From NCBI GenBank assembly GCA_016936215.1, contig JAFGPL010000176.1:1-41339 (forward strand): a DNA stretch of 41,339 nucleotides, read 5' to 3'. This DNA comes from Bacteroidales bacterium. Lineage in GTDB: Bacteria > Bacteroidota > Bacteroidia > Bacteroidales > UBA10428. The position numbers and the translations under genes were made by a program. Positions 28,101-35,272 of the stretch are shown piece after piece (within the stretch, counting starts at the first letter, position 1; every line of letters begins with the position of its first letter). The notes under the pieces are model-generated. The model did no database searches. It saw only the letters and a list, made by a program, of their open reading frames with translations, and had not been told where the DNA came from.

Positions 28101-29212
28101 ATTTCAATAAAGCGACTACTATTCGAACCGAAAAAGTTATTGAAATCGCAATCATCAATATCATTCAATTCAGTAATGTCCATTAAATACCCATTGGCTA
28201 AATGACAAAAATTGTTATTATATATCCTTATTCCTCGATTCCCTTCAAAGGGGGTTGAAAGACATGTGTTATTTGATGATCCATAGACAACAACCGTATT
28301 ATTTGCAAAAATTACGTTCTCTGTGTTACGTAAATAAAAAGCTGCAGCGCCAAAAGTCCCGGAACCTTTTATTTTAATATAATTATTTATGATATAAAGA
28401 GGCTGTTGCGTGCTCCCGACGCATGTCCAGAATTCAATAGCATTATTATATTTTTCGGCCATGATATGATTATTGCTCACTACCAGGCTATCGTTGCAGC
28501 TGAACAATCCCATACCTTCAAAATCAGTCGACCAGGTTGATTTGATGATATTACCGCTGATTATTCCTATTGTCGGATTATTTACATTTATAGCTGTTGA
28601 ATTCTGATCGATAAAACTGCAATTTGTTATGGTTATTTTAGGATTGCTCAGGCTGTTGATACCTTCATCGGCGCCAATTAGTTTGCAATTATGAAGATCG
28701 AGTGATGTACTTGAAGAAGTCGTAATGAGACGGCTTGCGGAATTGGTGGTTTTGGTTAATTTCCCTGTTAAAACACAATTATTAATTTTAATTGTATTTC
28801 CGGCATTTAAATAAAATATTCTTGAGTATACAGAGTCTTCTGCTGCAAGACTAATCTTTTCGAAAGTTATATACTTGGATCCGTTTAGATAGCAATTATA
28901 GTTTTTAGAAGAATTGGATTTAAATGTCCATAAAACTGCAGCACTGTCCCCGCTTTCTGAAGTTATGGTTACTGTATTGGTAAGTGAACTGTTTGGAAAA
29001 TATCCGCTTAAATATACCTGTTCGTTGTATATACCATCGCGCAAAAACAATTTGACTGGCCCTGCTAATCCTTTTGCCTTCAAAGAATCAAAGGCGATTG
29101 CAATAGTTGAAAATATGGGATTAGTCCCCCCAACAGTATATGATCCGCTGTATTGTGCGTTTAAATAACTGAAAGCGAATATGAAGAGCAAAGTTGTAAA
29201 AATATTTTTCAT
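25157..29212 (-). CDS. Giant T9SS surface protein with tandem parallel beta-helix modules
   Basis: The 1351-residue protein has a signal peptide (about 1-19, ending LNAQ). Two homologous right-handed beta-helix modules follow, about 20-445 and 555-990. Each opens with a TYTIGG...I..A...L...G..GPV.F..RDG.YN pattern, is rich in Asn-ladder turns, and closes with IGADE. A CARDB-like domain (about 446-552) separates them. Three tandem repeats of about 45 residues follow (about 1048-1190; I/F-C-x-GDS opening and GCDS(I/L) closing). The last 80 residues form a type A sorting domain (VYPNPASDKVNIEL...GMYFIEIKTDEG). It is probably a surface adhesin or polysaccharide-binding protein; no catalytic residues are recognisable. 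Asn/Ser/Thr-rich composition differs from neighbours. It stands alone on its strand. Confidence 0.9.
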   Translation of the reverse strand: MKNIFTTLLFIFAFSYLNAQYSGSYTVGGTNPIFSTIAIAFDSLKAKGLAGPVKLFLRDGIYNEQVYLSGYFPNSSLTNTVTITSESGDSAAVLWTFKSNSSKNYNCYLNGSKYITFEKISLAAEDSVYSRIFYLNAGNTIKINNCVLTGKLTKTTNSASRLITTSSSTSLDLHNCKLIGADEGINSLSNPKITITNCSFIDQNSTAINVNNPTIGIISGNIIKSTWSTDFEGMGLFSCNDSLVVSNNHIMAEKYNNAIEFWTCVGSTQQPLYIINNYIKIKGSGTFGAAAFYLRNTENVIFANNTVVVYGSSNNTCLSTPFEGNRGIRIYNNNFCHLANGYLMDITELNDIDDCDFNNFFGSNSSRFIEIQEAGLRNLAQWQDFTGFDKNSINQNPLFLNDSTYKFTNTALSNAGEQLSYVNTDIEGDIRTSTPDIGADEWTGYSVNVEVTEISGQTGCGGSNNIYVTIGNKGNTPVTSLSLNWKVDNIAQTPLNWTGNLPVGSKGELLNLGSYAWQPATTYSIEVVSSLPNGVSDEYQLNDTLRTNYSPALSGTYTIGGISPDYITITQAVTALNNNGICGPVIFNIRDGVYNQRMALSSIKGTSGENTITFRSESGDSSKVTIAYSSSSSSLNYTIQIDNCNNIIFEDLTIKADGASYGRIVYFASLNYNIVFNRCQLIARSAAAITSSSYKYLVYISQTFHSAFRNSSFINGTTGLYINGAFESIIENCKFFNQYEQGMFLRWFTNGKVLKNQITSNTDNLSYRGLYVEYSYPLAVEYNSIGIGNGIRGIEMRYCNAPNADNLLKINNNTIALGGTSGTCYAVELYYSDFVSMNHNSVNLYREGSDNRCLSLDTYSAYLSLYNNILSNPGGGLVIATASLNGISKSDFNNFYTSGAQLGIFNGVQQPALADWQYTSKRDSNSFSLNPLFYSDTDLHACENTLKDKGKPISGITLDMDEEIRSQISPSIGADEFGFKDVIADTIRACQTVSVDAGNTDYSVLWSTGSSDRVITISPEGTFWVDYTNICGTQRDTFILISTGPTTYFNFDICEGDSIAVGGIYHSTAGNFSDTLTSVTGCDSIVKTTITVKPRPIINLSISICSGDSLFLQKSYRKTSGIYYDTLQTSAGCDSLIVNSLTVNNKYIVTTDESICSGDSIFLQGAYQKTAGTFTDSLITILGCDSIIITNLTLISIDATLQLINDTLFAVANGTYEWLDCDNSFSVIPGEIQAYFHPASSGNYALRITQNNCTSISDCYLVTITSLYDVAFKNSIKVYPNPASDKVNIELNRYYSNVIIVVKGITGMEYSNSECNNVKDIQVSLPGLQGMYFIEIKTDEGVSTIIKVVRD

Positions 29213-29347
29213 AAAAAATCAGATTTAGGTTTTTGTTTAAAGCTGTAACTAAAATGATTTAACAATTTAATGAAAGTATAATAGCTGTATGTTTCAAAAA
29301 GATTAACAAAACGTTAAGCATATCTTAAATAATATGAATTATAGCAT

Positions 29348-29850
29348 TCATTTTAAATGGTAAATTGCTTTAAACATCATTACAGAAGATTTTCTTTCGA
29401 AAACATAATAAGCAGCAATAGCGACCAAAATATTGATAATGGCATTAGTCAGACTCCTGGGCTAGGAGTGTTCAATATTACAAGCTGACTTACGCACTTC
29501 TATTTAAGACTCATCCACATCCCTCTTCATAAGAAAATTATGTTTTCTAAATTAATTAACTTGTTCTTTATATATCTTCGAATGGTAGTAAGAAGTTCTA
29601 TTCCTTTTTTACAGAGTTCTGCGAACAACTCTTTACTAATATATCCTTTATCGCCAAATAATATACCAAAGATATTGGCACACATTTTTACCACCATATT
29701 TTACTATTATCAGCTATACTTCCCGGGGTTAGACAAAAAAACAATTTCACAAAGATGGTTTACTATCAAATGCAGTTACAGGCCAAAATACCAACCGGTA
29801 GAAGTTTTGCCACAGTTAAAAATATTATTCCTTCCATTATAAATACCAAT
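29348..29850 (-). pseudogene. Decayed IS982-family transposase remnant
   Basis: Reading the minus strand leftwards from about 29850, successive frames give recognisable IS982-type DDE transposase pieces. These are GKTSTGWYFGL, a TAA stop, then LHLIVNHLCEIVFL; LTPGSIADNSK in another frame; ANIFGILFGDKGYISKELFA and KKGIELLTTIR with the catalytic Asp-Lys-Gly-Tyr context; and a C-terminal EHS-stop-PRSLTNAIINILVAIAAYYVF ending at TGA 29348-29350. At least two stops and two frameshifts make it non-functional, and the N-terminal half is lost or unrecognisable. The rest of the 848-bp gap (29213-29347 and 29851-30060) shows no gene. I could not define terminal inverted repeats. Confidence 0.8.
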
Positions 29851-30060
29851 TAGAAGGTAAAAAACCATTTCATAAATAGCCCGTAAATTATGGCTTGTGG
29901 GTAAAATGCTTATGAAGAATAAAAATCTATTCTGTCGAAATCAGTATTGCTCAAAGATATTTTATAAATTGTGCTATTGTTTAGGCAACGGCAAAAAGTA
30001 CCATTTACCTGGAAAAAGCCAGTTGCCAGCCGAAACCTTTTAATAACTTAAAAACCAACG

Positions 30061-30510
30061 ATGAAGACCATTTACCCTGGTAAAAAAAGTCGTTCGTTTG
30101 GGATATTCCTGCTGATAAGCGGCCTCGTGACTGTGTTTGTTGCAACCGGATTGCCGTTTTTAATAAATGGCACGGTCCATTTAGCCCAATGGATCATTTC
30201 AGGTTTAATAATTATCCCTTTGACCATTATGTTTACCTGGTTTTGGGCATATACATACTATATAATTGATAAGGGAACATTGATTGTAAGGTGGGGGTCA
30301 TTTAAACTAAAAATCCCTGTTAAGGAAATATACATGATACGATTGAACCAGAAGACAATTGGCGGGACATGGAAATATACAAACTCCTGGAATAGCATGG
30401 AGATAAAATACAAAAAACAAAAGTCAGTTTTTATAACCCCCGAAAGACAGGATGATTTTATTGACCATCTTAAATCATTGAATAATAGTATTGAGGTAAA
30501 GCAAAAATGA
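30061..30510 (+). CDS. Bacterial PH-domain (bPH_4-like) membrane protein
   Basis: The 149-residue protein has two membrane-spanning segments, about residues 12-34 (FGIFLLISGLVTVFVATGLPF) and 43-64. A soluble C-terminal region follows with the pattern YYIIDKGTLIVRWGSFKLKIPVKEIYMI and ITPERQDDFIDHLKSL. That matches the small bacterial PH-like domain family often annotated as bPH_4/DUF1200. Its biochemical role is not known. It stands alone between the transposase remnant and the convergent response regulator. I see no promoter match and assign no function beyond the fold. Confidence 0.75.
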   Translation: MKTIYPGKKSRSFGIFLLISGLVTVFVATGLPFLINGTVHLAQWIISGLIIIPLTIMFTWFWAYTYYIIDKGTLIVRWGSFKLKIPVKEIYMIRLNQKTIGGTWKYTNSWNSMEIKYKKQKSVFITPERQDDFIDHLKSLNNSIEVKQK

Positions 30511-30642
30511 CAGTTCATTATTGTTTTCTTAAGCGATGCGAGGATTCAAACCAGGATTATCTGTAGCATACGTGATTCATTTTTTCAGATGAACATATTA
30601 GCGCTTAGCTTTGCGCAATTCCCGGCAACGCGATTACGCCCG

Positions 30643-31254
30643 TCAGATAAGCTGGTGTGTCATGGCAATTCTTACCATCGAAGCCGTATTGCGTGCACCT
30701 AACTTTACCAGCAGGTTTTTGCGGTGACTGTCGGCTGTAAGCGGGCTGATAAACATGCGCTCTGCAATTTCGTTATTCGTAAGCCCTTCTGCAATCAGTT
30801 TCAGCACTTCCTGCTCGCGTTTGGTAAGTATCGGCAAACCATCACAGGTTTTGTTTTCGAGTATTTCTTTTATGGCAGAACTACAGTATGTTTTACCGCT
30901 CGTAACTTCCTTAATGGCCATAATAATCTCTTCCCTGTCAGCATTCTTAAGCAAATAACCACTGGCACCGTTTTCAAGCATTTTTTGGATAAATACCCTT
31001 GATCCAAAAGAACTTAAGGCAATAATTTTCACAGGTTGATATAAATCCAAGATGGTTTTGCATAAATCAATACCACTGACATCGGGCAGGTTAATATCGA
31101 GAAAAATAACCTGTGGGGTATAAATCTTTAATGTTTCAAGGCATTCCTTTCCTGAATATGCCACAGGGCAATTATTGCAAATTCCCTCCTCGGCAAACAG
31201 TTTCTGAAGACCTTCGGCCACCACGGGATGGTCTTCCACAATGAAAATTTCCAT
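30643..31254 (-). CDS. NarL/FixJ-family response regulator
   Basis: The 203-residue regulator has an N-terminal receiver domain with the acidic pair in VEDHP (Glu7, Asp8), phospho-acceptor Asp53 in IFLDINLP, Ser81 and Lys103. It ends with a LuxR-type HTH (LTKREQEVLKLIAEGLTNNE onwards, about 140-203). Such regulators are usually phosphorylated by HisKA_3 kinases like the one encoded just upstream at 31610-33442. The 355-bp gap between them is mostly a MITE insertion, so the pair was probably an operon before the insertion. Its targets are unknown; the adjacent secreted-protein cluster is a candidate. Confidence 0.93.
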   Translation of the reverse strand: MEIFIVEDHPVVAEGLQKLFAEEGICNNCPVAYSGKECLETLKIYTPQVIFLDINLPDVSGIDLCKTILDLYQPVKIIALSSFGSRVFIQKMLENGASGYLLKNADREEIIMAIKEVTSGKTYCSSAIKEILENKTCDGLPILTKREQEVLKLIAEGLTNNEIAERMFISPLTADSHRKNLLVKLGARNTASMVRIAMTHQLI

Positions 31255-31332
31255 AAAATTACTGAGTTTTCCTGCCTTAAAAGTAATAAAAAAGAAACGT
31301 CCATCTGACCGTTAAAAAAATAAATATAAACA

Positions 31333-31583
31333 ATCACTATTGTCCGATTAAATATAATAATGTTTATATTTCGTGCCTACAGCACTGTGAAATAAATATA
31401 CAATTGCCTGTTCTATAAATATTATGTACCTACGGTACTTATTTTCAGCCTCGTTAGAGGCGAAATATTTATAGCATAATTTCATGGTGATAATTTGAGC
31501 CCCGAAGGTGGCGTAATATCATTAAACCTTTTTATTTCAGAGGATTTATAATTTTAAAAATATTTTATTCGGACAGTAGTGAT
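31333..31583. mobile_element. 251-bp MITE with terminal inverted repeats and 5-bp target duplication
   Basis: The left end (31333-31355) and the complement of the right end (31583-31560) both read ATCACTAyTGTCCGA followed by an AT-rich tail. They agree over about 23 bases apart from two substitutions and one indel. Both ends are flanked by the direct repeat AAACA (31328-31332 and 31584-31588), the expected target-site duplication. Internally there is a set of hairpins: GTGC/GCAC (31373-31385), GTAC/GTAC (31426-31438) and GCCTC/GAGGC (31448-31461). An 11-bp perfect stem CTATAAATATT (31413-31423) / AATATTTATAG (31464-31474) encloses the last two. No ORF is present, so it would need a transposase in trans. 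It separates the kinase and regulator genes. Confidence 0.8.
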
Positions 31584-31609
31584 AAACAATGAGAAAATAA
31601 AGGTACCTG

Positions 31610-33442
31610 TTAGTAGGAAAACTCTATGGATATTTCGGTGCCTTTACCCTCTTCGCTGTATATGTCAATCATACCATTTAAAGAGGCAACCCTCGATTTT
31701 ACACTGTGAAGCCCGACGGTATTGGATTTTTCAACCATATTTTTGTCGAAACCTTTGCCATTATCCTGCACACTTAGACTAAGCCTGTTATCGTCCTGAA
31801 CCATCTGGACGATTATCTGGGCTGCCCCTGCATGTTTCAGGGCATTATTCACCAATTCCTGCACAATGCGGAAAGAAGCCGTTTCGATTTTTTGCCCTAC
31901 ACGCGAAAAATTACCGTAAAACCGGAAGATAACCTTAACATCAGCGGTTTCAATGTTTGTGCAAAAATCTTCAAGTGCATCTTTCAAACCATACCTGATA
32001 AGCGCCTCCGGCATCAGGTTGTGTGCAACCCTACGCAATTCACTAACAGCCGAATCGAGCATGGTAAGGGCATTGCCAAAATCAGCCCTGTTTTCTTCAT
32101 CAAGAATATAATTTCCTTTCATGTTTGCCAGTTTTAGTTTTAAACCCGTCAACAAACTACCCAAACCATCGTGAAGGTCGCGTGCCAGACGACGTCGCTC
32201 GCTTTCTTCACCGGCAAGAACAGCATGGGTTGCAACAAGTTGTTTTTCTTTTTCCAATTCACTTATTATCTGTCTGTTTATCTTATTCTCCTGCTCGGCA
32301 ATAATCCTTTTGTTGCGGTATTGCCGAATAAAATGCAGGGCCATTAAAGCAATTAGCAGGGCAAGAAATACCAGTGCAACCATAAAGAGGTTTTGTCTTT
32401 TTTTCGACAATTTCAGTTTAAGTATCTCTTTCTCTTTCTTTTCAGACTGGTATTTGCGTTCCAGCTCAAATAACTGTTTTGACTTTTCTGCATTATAAAC
32501 CGAGTCGCGTAATATCATGTACTTAATGTAGTAATCCCTGGCATTTTTGTATTGCCCTGCCTTGTCGAATACATTGGCCATGTCTTCATACAAATATTGT
32601 ATGCCGGCTTTCATATTGAATTTTTCTGATAACCCCACACATTCGTAATAACAGGAAATGGCTTTATCAAACCGGCCCATGTTTGCGTAACAGATGCCAA
32701 GTGTTCTTAATGCTGCAAAAAGGTTTTCATGTTTTTGTGTACCTCTCAGGTAGTCCACCGCTTTTATAATATAAGGCAAACCCTCAGCAGGTTTTTCAAG
32801 CTTCCTTAGGGTGTTTCCGATATTCAGGCTTGCAAGGTAATAACCATCGGCATAATCAATTTTTTTTGATATTTCGGCAGACTGTTTAAAATAGCTGATG
32901 GCAGTTTTGAAATCATTCTTTTTTTGTAACGAATCCCTGGGTTCGCAAAACTCCCTAACATCGTGTAATTTACCAATACCACGCAAAACACGGGCAAGGT
33001 TAAGCGAATCTTTTTCTGAAGTATAAACGGCCAGGGCTTTCTGGTAATAATCCATTGAAATACTGAACTCTTCCATAATAAAGTACACAAAAGCCATGCT
33101 TAACCCAAGGTTTGCAATACGCAATTTATCATCCCGCAGCTCTTCAATTTTAAGCGCTTCAAGATAGTATTCGGTTGCCTTACCATAAACTTCCTTTTGT
33201 AAATAATAATCACCAATTCTTTGAAGGCTTAACGAGATAAAATTATCTAATGATGCTTCTTTTGATAAGCGCAAAGCCTCGCGGGAATAAATCAGTGCCG
33301 AATCTTCATGGAATATGGCAGCAGAAGCCTTTTCAAGCAGGTTGCTAATAACGATTGTATCTGCCGGTTTTGCCGCAATTACCGTTCTGGTTAAAACCAT
33401 GATAAAAAGTACCGTCAACCACCTGCTGCAAGTTTTACACAT
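31610..33442 (-). CDS. TPR-containing HisKA_3 sensor histidine kinase
   Basis: The 610-residue kinase has a signal peptide (about 1-24), then a sensor region of tetratricopeptide repeats (about 50-330, for example YGKATEYYLEALKIEE and FDKAISCYYECVGLSE). A short coiled coil follows (about 325-350), then a single membrane helix (LFMVALVFLALLIALMALHF) and a cytoplasmic HisKA_3 dimerisation domain with the phospho-acceptor His in RRRLARDLHDGLGSLLTG. The HATPase domain carries ELVNNALKHAG (N box) and DNGKGFD (G1). The TPRs are predicted to be periplasmic. This architecture is common in Bacteroidetes and is usually paired with a NarL-type regulator, here the gene ending at 30643. Confidence 0.93.
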   Translation of the reverse strand: MCKTCSRWLTVLFIMVLTRTVIAAKPADTIVISNLLEKASAAIFHEDSALIYSREALRLSKEASLDNFISLSLQRIGDYYLQKEVYGKATEYYLEALKIEELRDDKLRIANLGLSMAFVYFIMEEFSISMDYYQKALAVYTSEKDSLNLARVLRGIGKLHDVREFCEPRDSLQKKNDFKTAISYFKQSAEISKKIDYADGYYLASLNIGNTLRKLEKPAEGLPYIIKAVDYLRGTQKHENLFAALRTLGICYANMGRFDKAISCYYECVGLSEKFNMKAGIQYLYEDMANVFDKAGQYKNARDYYIKYMILRDSVYNAEKSKQLFELERKYQSEKKEKEILKLKLSKKRQNLFMVALVFLALLIALMALHFIRQYRNKRIIAEQENKINRQIISELEKEKQLVATHAVLAGEESERRRLARDLHDGLGSLLTGLKLKLANMKGNYILDEENRADFGNALTMLDSAVSELRRVAHNLMPEALIRYGLKDALEDFCTNIETADVKVIFRFYGNFSRVGQKIETASFRIVQELVNNALKHAGAAQIIVQMVQDDNRLSLSVQDNGKGFDKNMVEKSNTVGLHSVKSRVASLNGMIDIYSEEGKGTEISIEFSY

Positions 33443-33618
33443 CTGTTCAGTTTCAGTTGTTATAAAAATAATCAGTACCTGTCAATTAATTCATCTTGTC
33501 ATACCATTATAAGGTTTGTATGCATGGTGAAGTAAATATATTTTACAAGCCACTTAACGTAACTACAAAACCATATTTTAGAAAGACGCTAATTAGTTTG
33601 TCCATAAAGTCGTGTGGA

Positions 33619-33730
33619 TGTTCTTTAAAGTTCGCAGACGAGGCGCGTAAAGTCCGAAAAAAGGGAGTTTACCATGCGTAAATGACCTTTTTGAGGACGA
33701 GCGCAACGAAGTATGCGGACTTTAAAGACA
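33619..33730. repeat. Imperfect palindrome of about 112 bp
   Basis: Ends 33619-33639 and 33711-33730 are inverted copies sharing CTTTAAAGT and CGCA with few mismatches. Inside, GTCC-x-AAAAAAGG (from 33652) pairs with CCTTTTT-xx-GGAC (to about 33698), and TTTAC/GTAAA form the apex near 33668-33682. The element lies in the 446-bp divergent gap (33443-33888) between the kinase and the secreted-protein cluster. Elsewhere the gap is AT-rich; TAAATTTG at 33857-33864 is a possible -7 element for the gene at 33889. Confidence 0.55.
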
Positions 33731-33888
33731 ACCCCTAATTAAAAATCCTTTAAATCTAAATAATTCTCCTAAAATAAATAATTATGAACAAAGCTATGCT
33801 GTTAAGCCGAAATAAAAATCCACGAAAAAGGGGATATTTTGGAATAGGGGAACCGGTAAATTTGATACGTACAAAAAATATAAAAATC

Positions 33889-34404
33889 ATGAAAAGAAAA
33901 AAAAATGGATTAGTATTAATAATCCTTCTGATTGTTTGTGACATTGGGCTCAATGCACAAAATCTTTACATCAGGGATTTAAACGGCACATTAACCACCT
34001 ATGCACTTGAAAATATTAAAAAAATAAGTTTCCATCCGCGCACCCTGGAGGTGGATAAAACTGACGGGGCCACAGAGGCCTTTAATATGGGTGCGATAAG
34101 GTACCTTAATTTCATAGATTTACCAACCGGTGATGAACCAAATTTAGTGGAGGCGCCTCAAAATAGCGATTTCCTTATCTTCCCGAACCCGGTAAAAGAT
34201 ATTTTCACAATTCAATCCTTCTCTTCAGAAAATAACCATTACACATTCACAATACTCAGCACCAATGGTAAGATAGTGTACCAGGAAAAAGTCCATAACC
34301 CAGGGTACTTTCAGGGTGACTTATCCCTTCTTGCCAACGGAATTTATTTCTGCAGGATTATCAGCGGAGAAAAGGTCACAGTTATCAAACTCGTTAAAAA
34401 CTGA
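33889..34404 (+). CDS. Small T9SS type A sorting-domain protein
   Basis: I place the start at 33889 (MKRKKNGLVLIILLIVCDIG) because it begins a proper signal peptide ending LNAQ. The longer reading from 33784 puts 35 charged residues in front of it and spans a possible -7 element (33857-33864). The 171-residue protein has a short beta module, NLYIRDLNGTLTTYALENIK then KISF. The C-terminal sorting domain is FLIFPNPVKDIFTIQSF...LANGIYFCRIISGEK...IKLVKN. It is exported by the type IX system and probably surface attached. The next gene starts 4 nt after the stop, so the two are co-transcribed. Its function is unknown. Confidence 0.82.
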   Translation: MKRKKNGLVLIILLIVCDIGLNAQNLYIRDLNGTLTTYALENIKKISFHPRTLEVDKTDGATEAFNMGAIRYLNFIDLPTGDEPNLVEAPQNSDFLIFPNPVKDIFTIQSFSSENNHYTFTILSTNGKIVYQEKVHNPGYFQGDLSLLANGIYFCRIISGEKVTVIKLVKN

Positions 34405-34408
34405 AATC

Positions 34409-35233
34409 ATGAAAATAAAGCAAACCATTACACTTATACTTTTTGTGCTTGCAGGCATTGTGAACCTGAATGGCCAGGACACTTTATTCATTTACAAAAC
34501 CGGAGGGGCCATCATTAAAAAAGCTGTGCTGGATATAGACAGCATCACCTTTTACGCGGTGGCTATGCCAATAGACACAACTATTGTTAAAGATATTGAA
34601 GGAAATGTCTATAAAACTGTTGTGATCGGTGAACAGACCTGGATGGCTGAAAACCTCAGGGCCACGAAGCTGAATGATGGAACGGAATTACCCCGGGTGA
34701 CAGAAGGAAGCGATTGGTACAAATTAAGGACCCCGGCTTATTGCTACTGGGATAATGATTCAATCAATTACCATAATGTATTTGGACCTTTATACAACTG
34801 GTATACAGTTAATACAGGTAAATTATGTCCTGCAGGCTGGCATATTCCCACCGATGAAGAATGGACGGTCATGCAGAATTTTCTTATAGCAAACGGTTAC
34901 AACTTCGATGGCGCAACAACCGGCAACAATATTTCCAAAGCTTTGGCCGATACCATATTATGGACTGCCAGCACAGTGGAAGGGGCCATTGGAAATACCG
35001 ATTTCCCTGAATTCAGGAATAAATCGGGGTTTTCTGCCCTGCCTGGAGGTTACCGGAACGAAGGGGGAAACTTTATCAGGGCATTGGTGCGCGGTTACTG
35101 GTGGACTTCGACTCCATACAGTGAAGATCCCGAATCATCATGGTACAGGGAATTGAGGTACGATACAACAGATGTTTTTGTTAATGTCGCAAAGCAATGG
35201 ATGGGTTTTTCTGTAAGGTGTATCAAGGATTGA
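34409..35233 (+). CDS. FISUMP-domain secreted protein (first copy)
   Basis: The start at 34409 (MKIKQTITLILFVLAGIVNL) gives a signal peptide ending LNGQ and 274 residues. The longer reading from 34316 overlaps the preceding gene. After a short DTLFIYKTGG...DIDSITF module (about 22-50) comes the Fibrobacter succinogenes major paralogous (FISUMP) domain: VKDIEGNVYKTVVIGEQTWM, AENLRATKLNDGT, FGPLYNWYTV, CPAGWHIPTDEEW, NKSGFSALPGGYR, YWWTST and GFSVRCIKD. This is a C-type-lectin-like fold seen in surface proteins. It has no sorting domain of its own. A paralogue follows 39 nt downstream. Confidence 0.9.
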   Translation: MKIKQTITLILFVLAGIVNLNGQDTLFIYKTGGAIIKKAVLDIDSITFYAVAMPIDTTIVKDIEGNVYKTVVIGEQTWMAENLRATKLNDGTELPRVTEGSDWYKLRTPAYCYWDNDSINYHNVFGPLYNWYTVNTGKLCPAGWHIPTDEEWTVMQNFLIANGYNFDGATTGNNISKALADTILWTASTVEGAIGNTDFPEFRNKSGFSALPGGYRNEGGNFIRALVRGYWWTSTPYSEDPESSWYRELRYDTTDVFVNVAKQWMGFSVRCIKD

Positions 35234-35272
35234 TAATATAAATGAATAACATCTAAACATAAAAAAAGAAAA

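Noticed and set aside
29453-29469. Perfect hairpin ACTCCT/AGGAGT that looked like a terminator
   Set aside because: No T run follows on either strand, and it lies within the transposase remnant (the EHS-stop-PRSL part), so it is more simply explained as decayed coding sequence.
29540-29842. 100-codon plus-strand reading
   Set aside because: Antisense shadow of the IS982 transposase remnant on the minus strand.
30538-30552. tRNA T-arm-like string (complement of GGTTTGAATCC...)
   Set aside because: The flanking bases do not form an acceptor stem, anticodon arm or D arm; I see no tRNA or attachment-site half supported by a partner.
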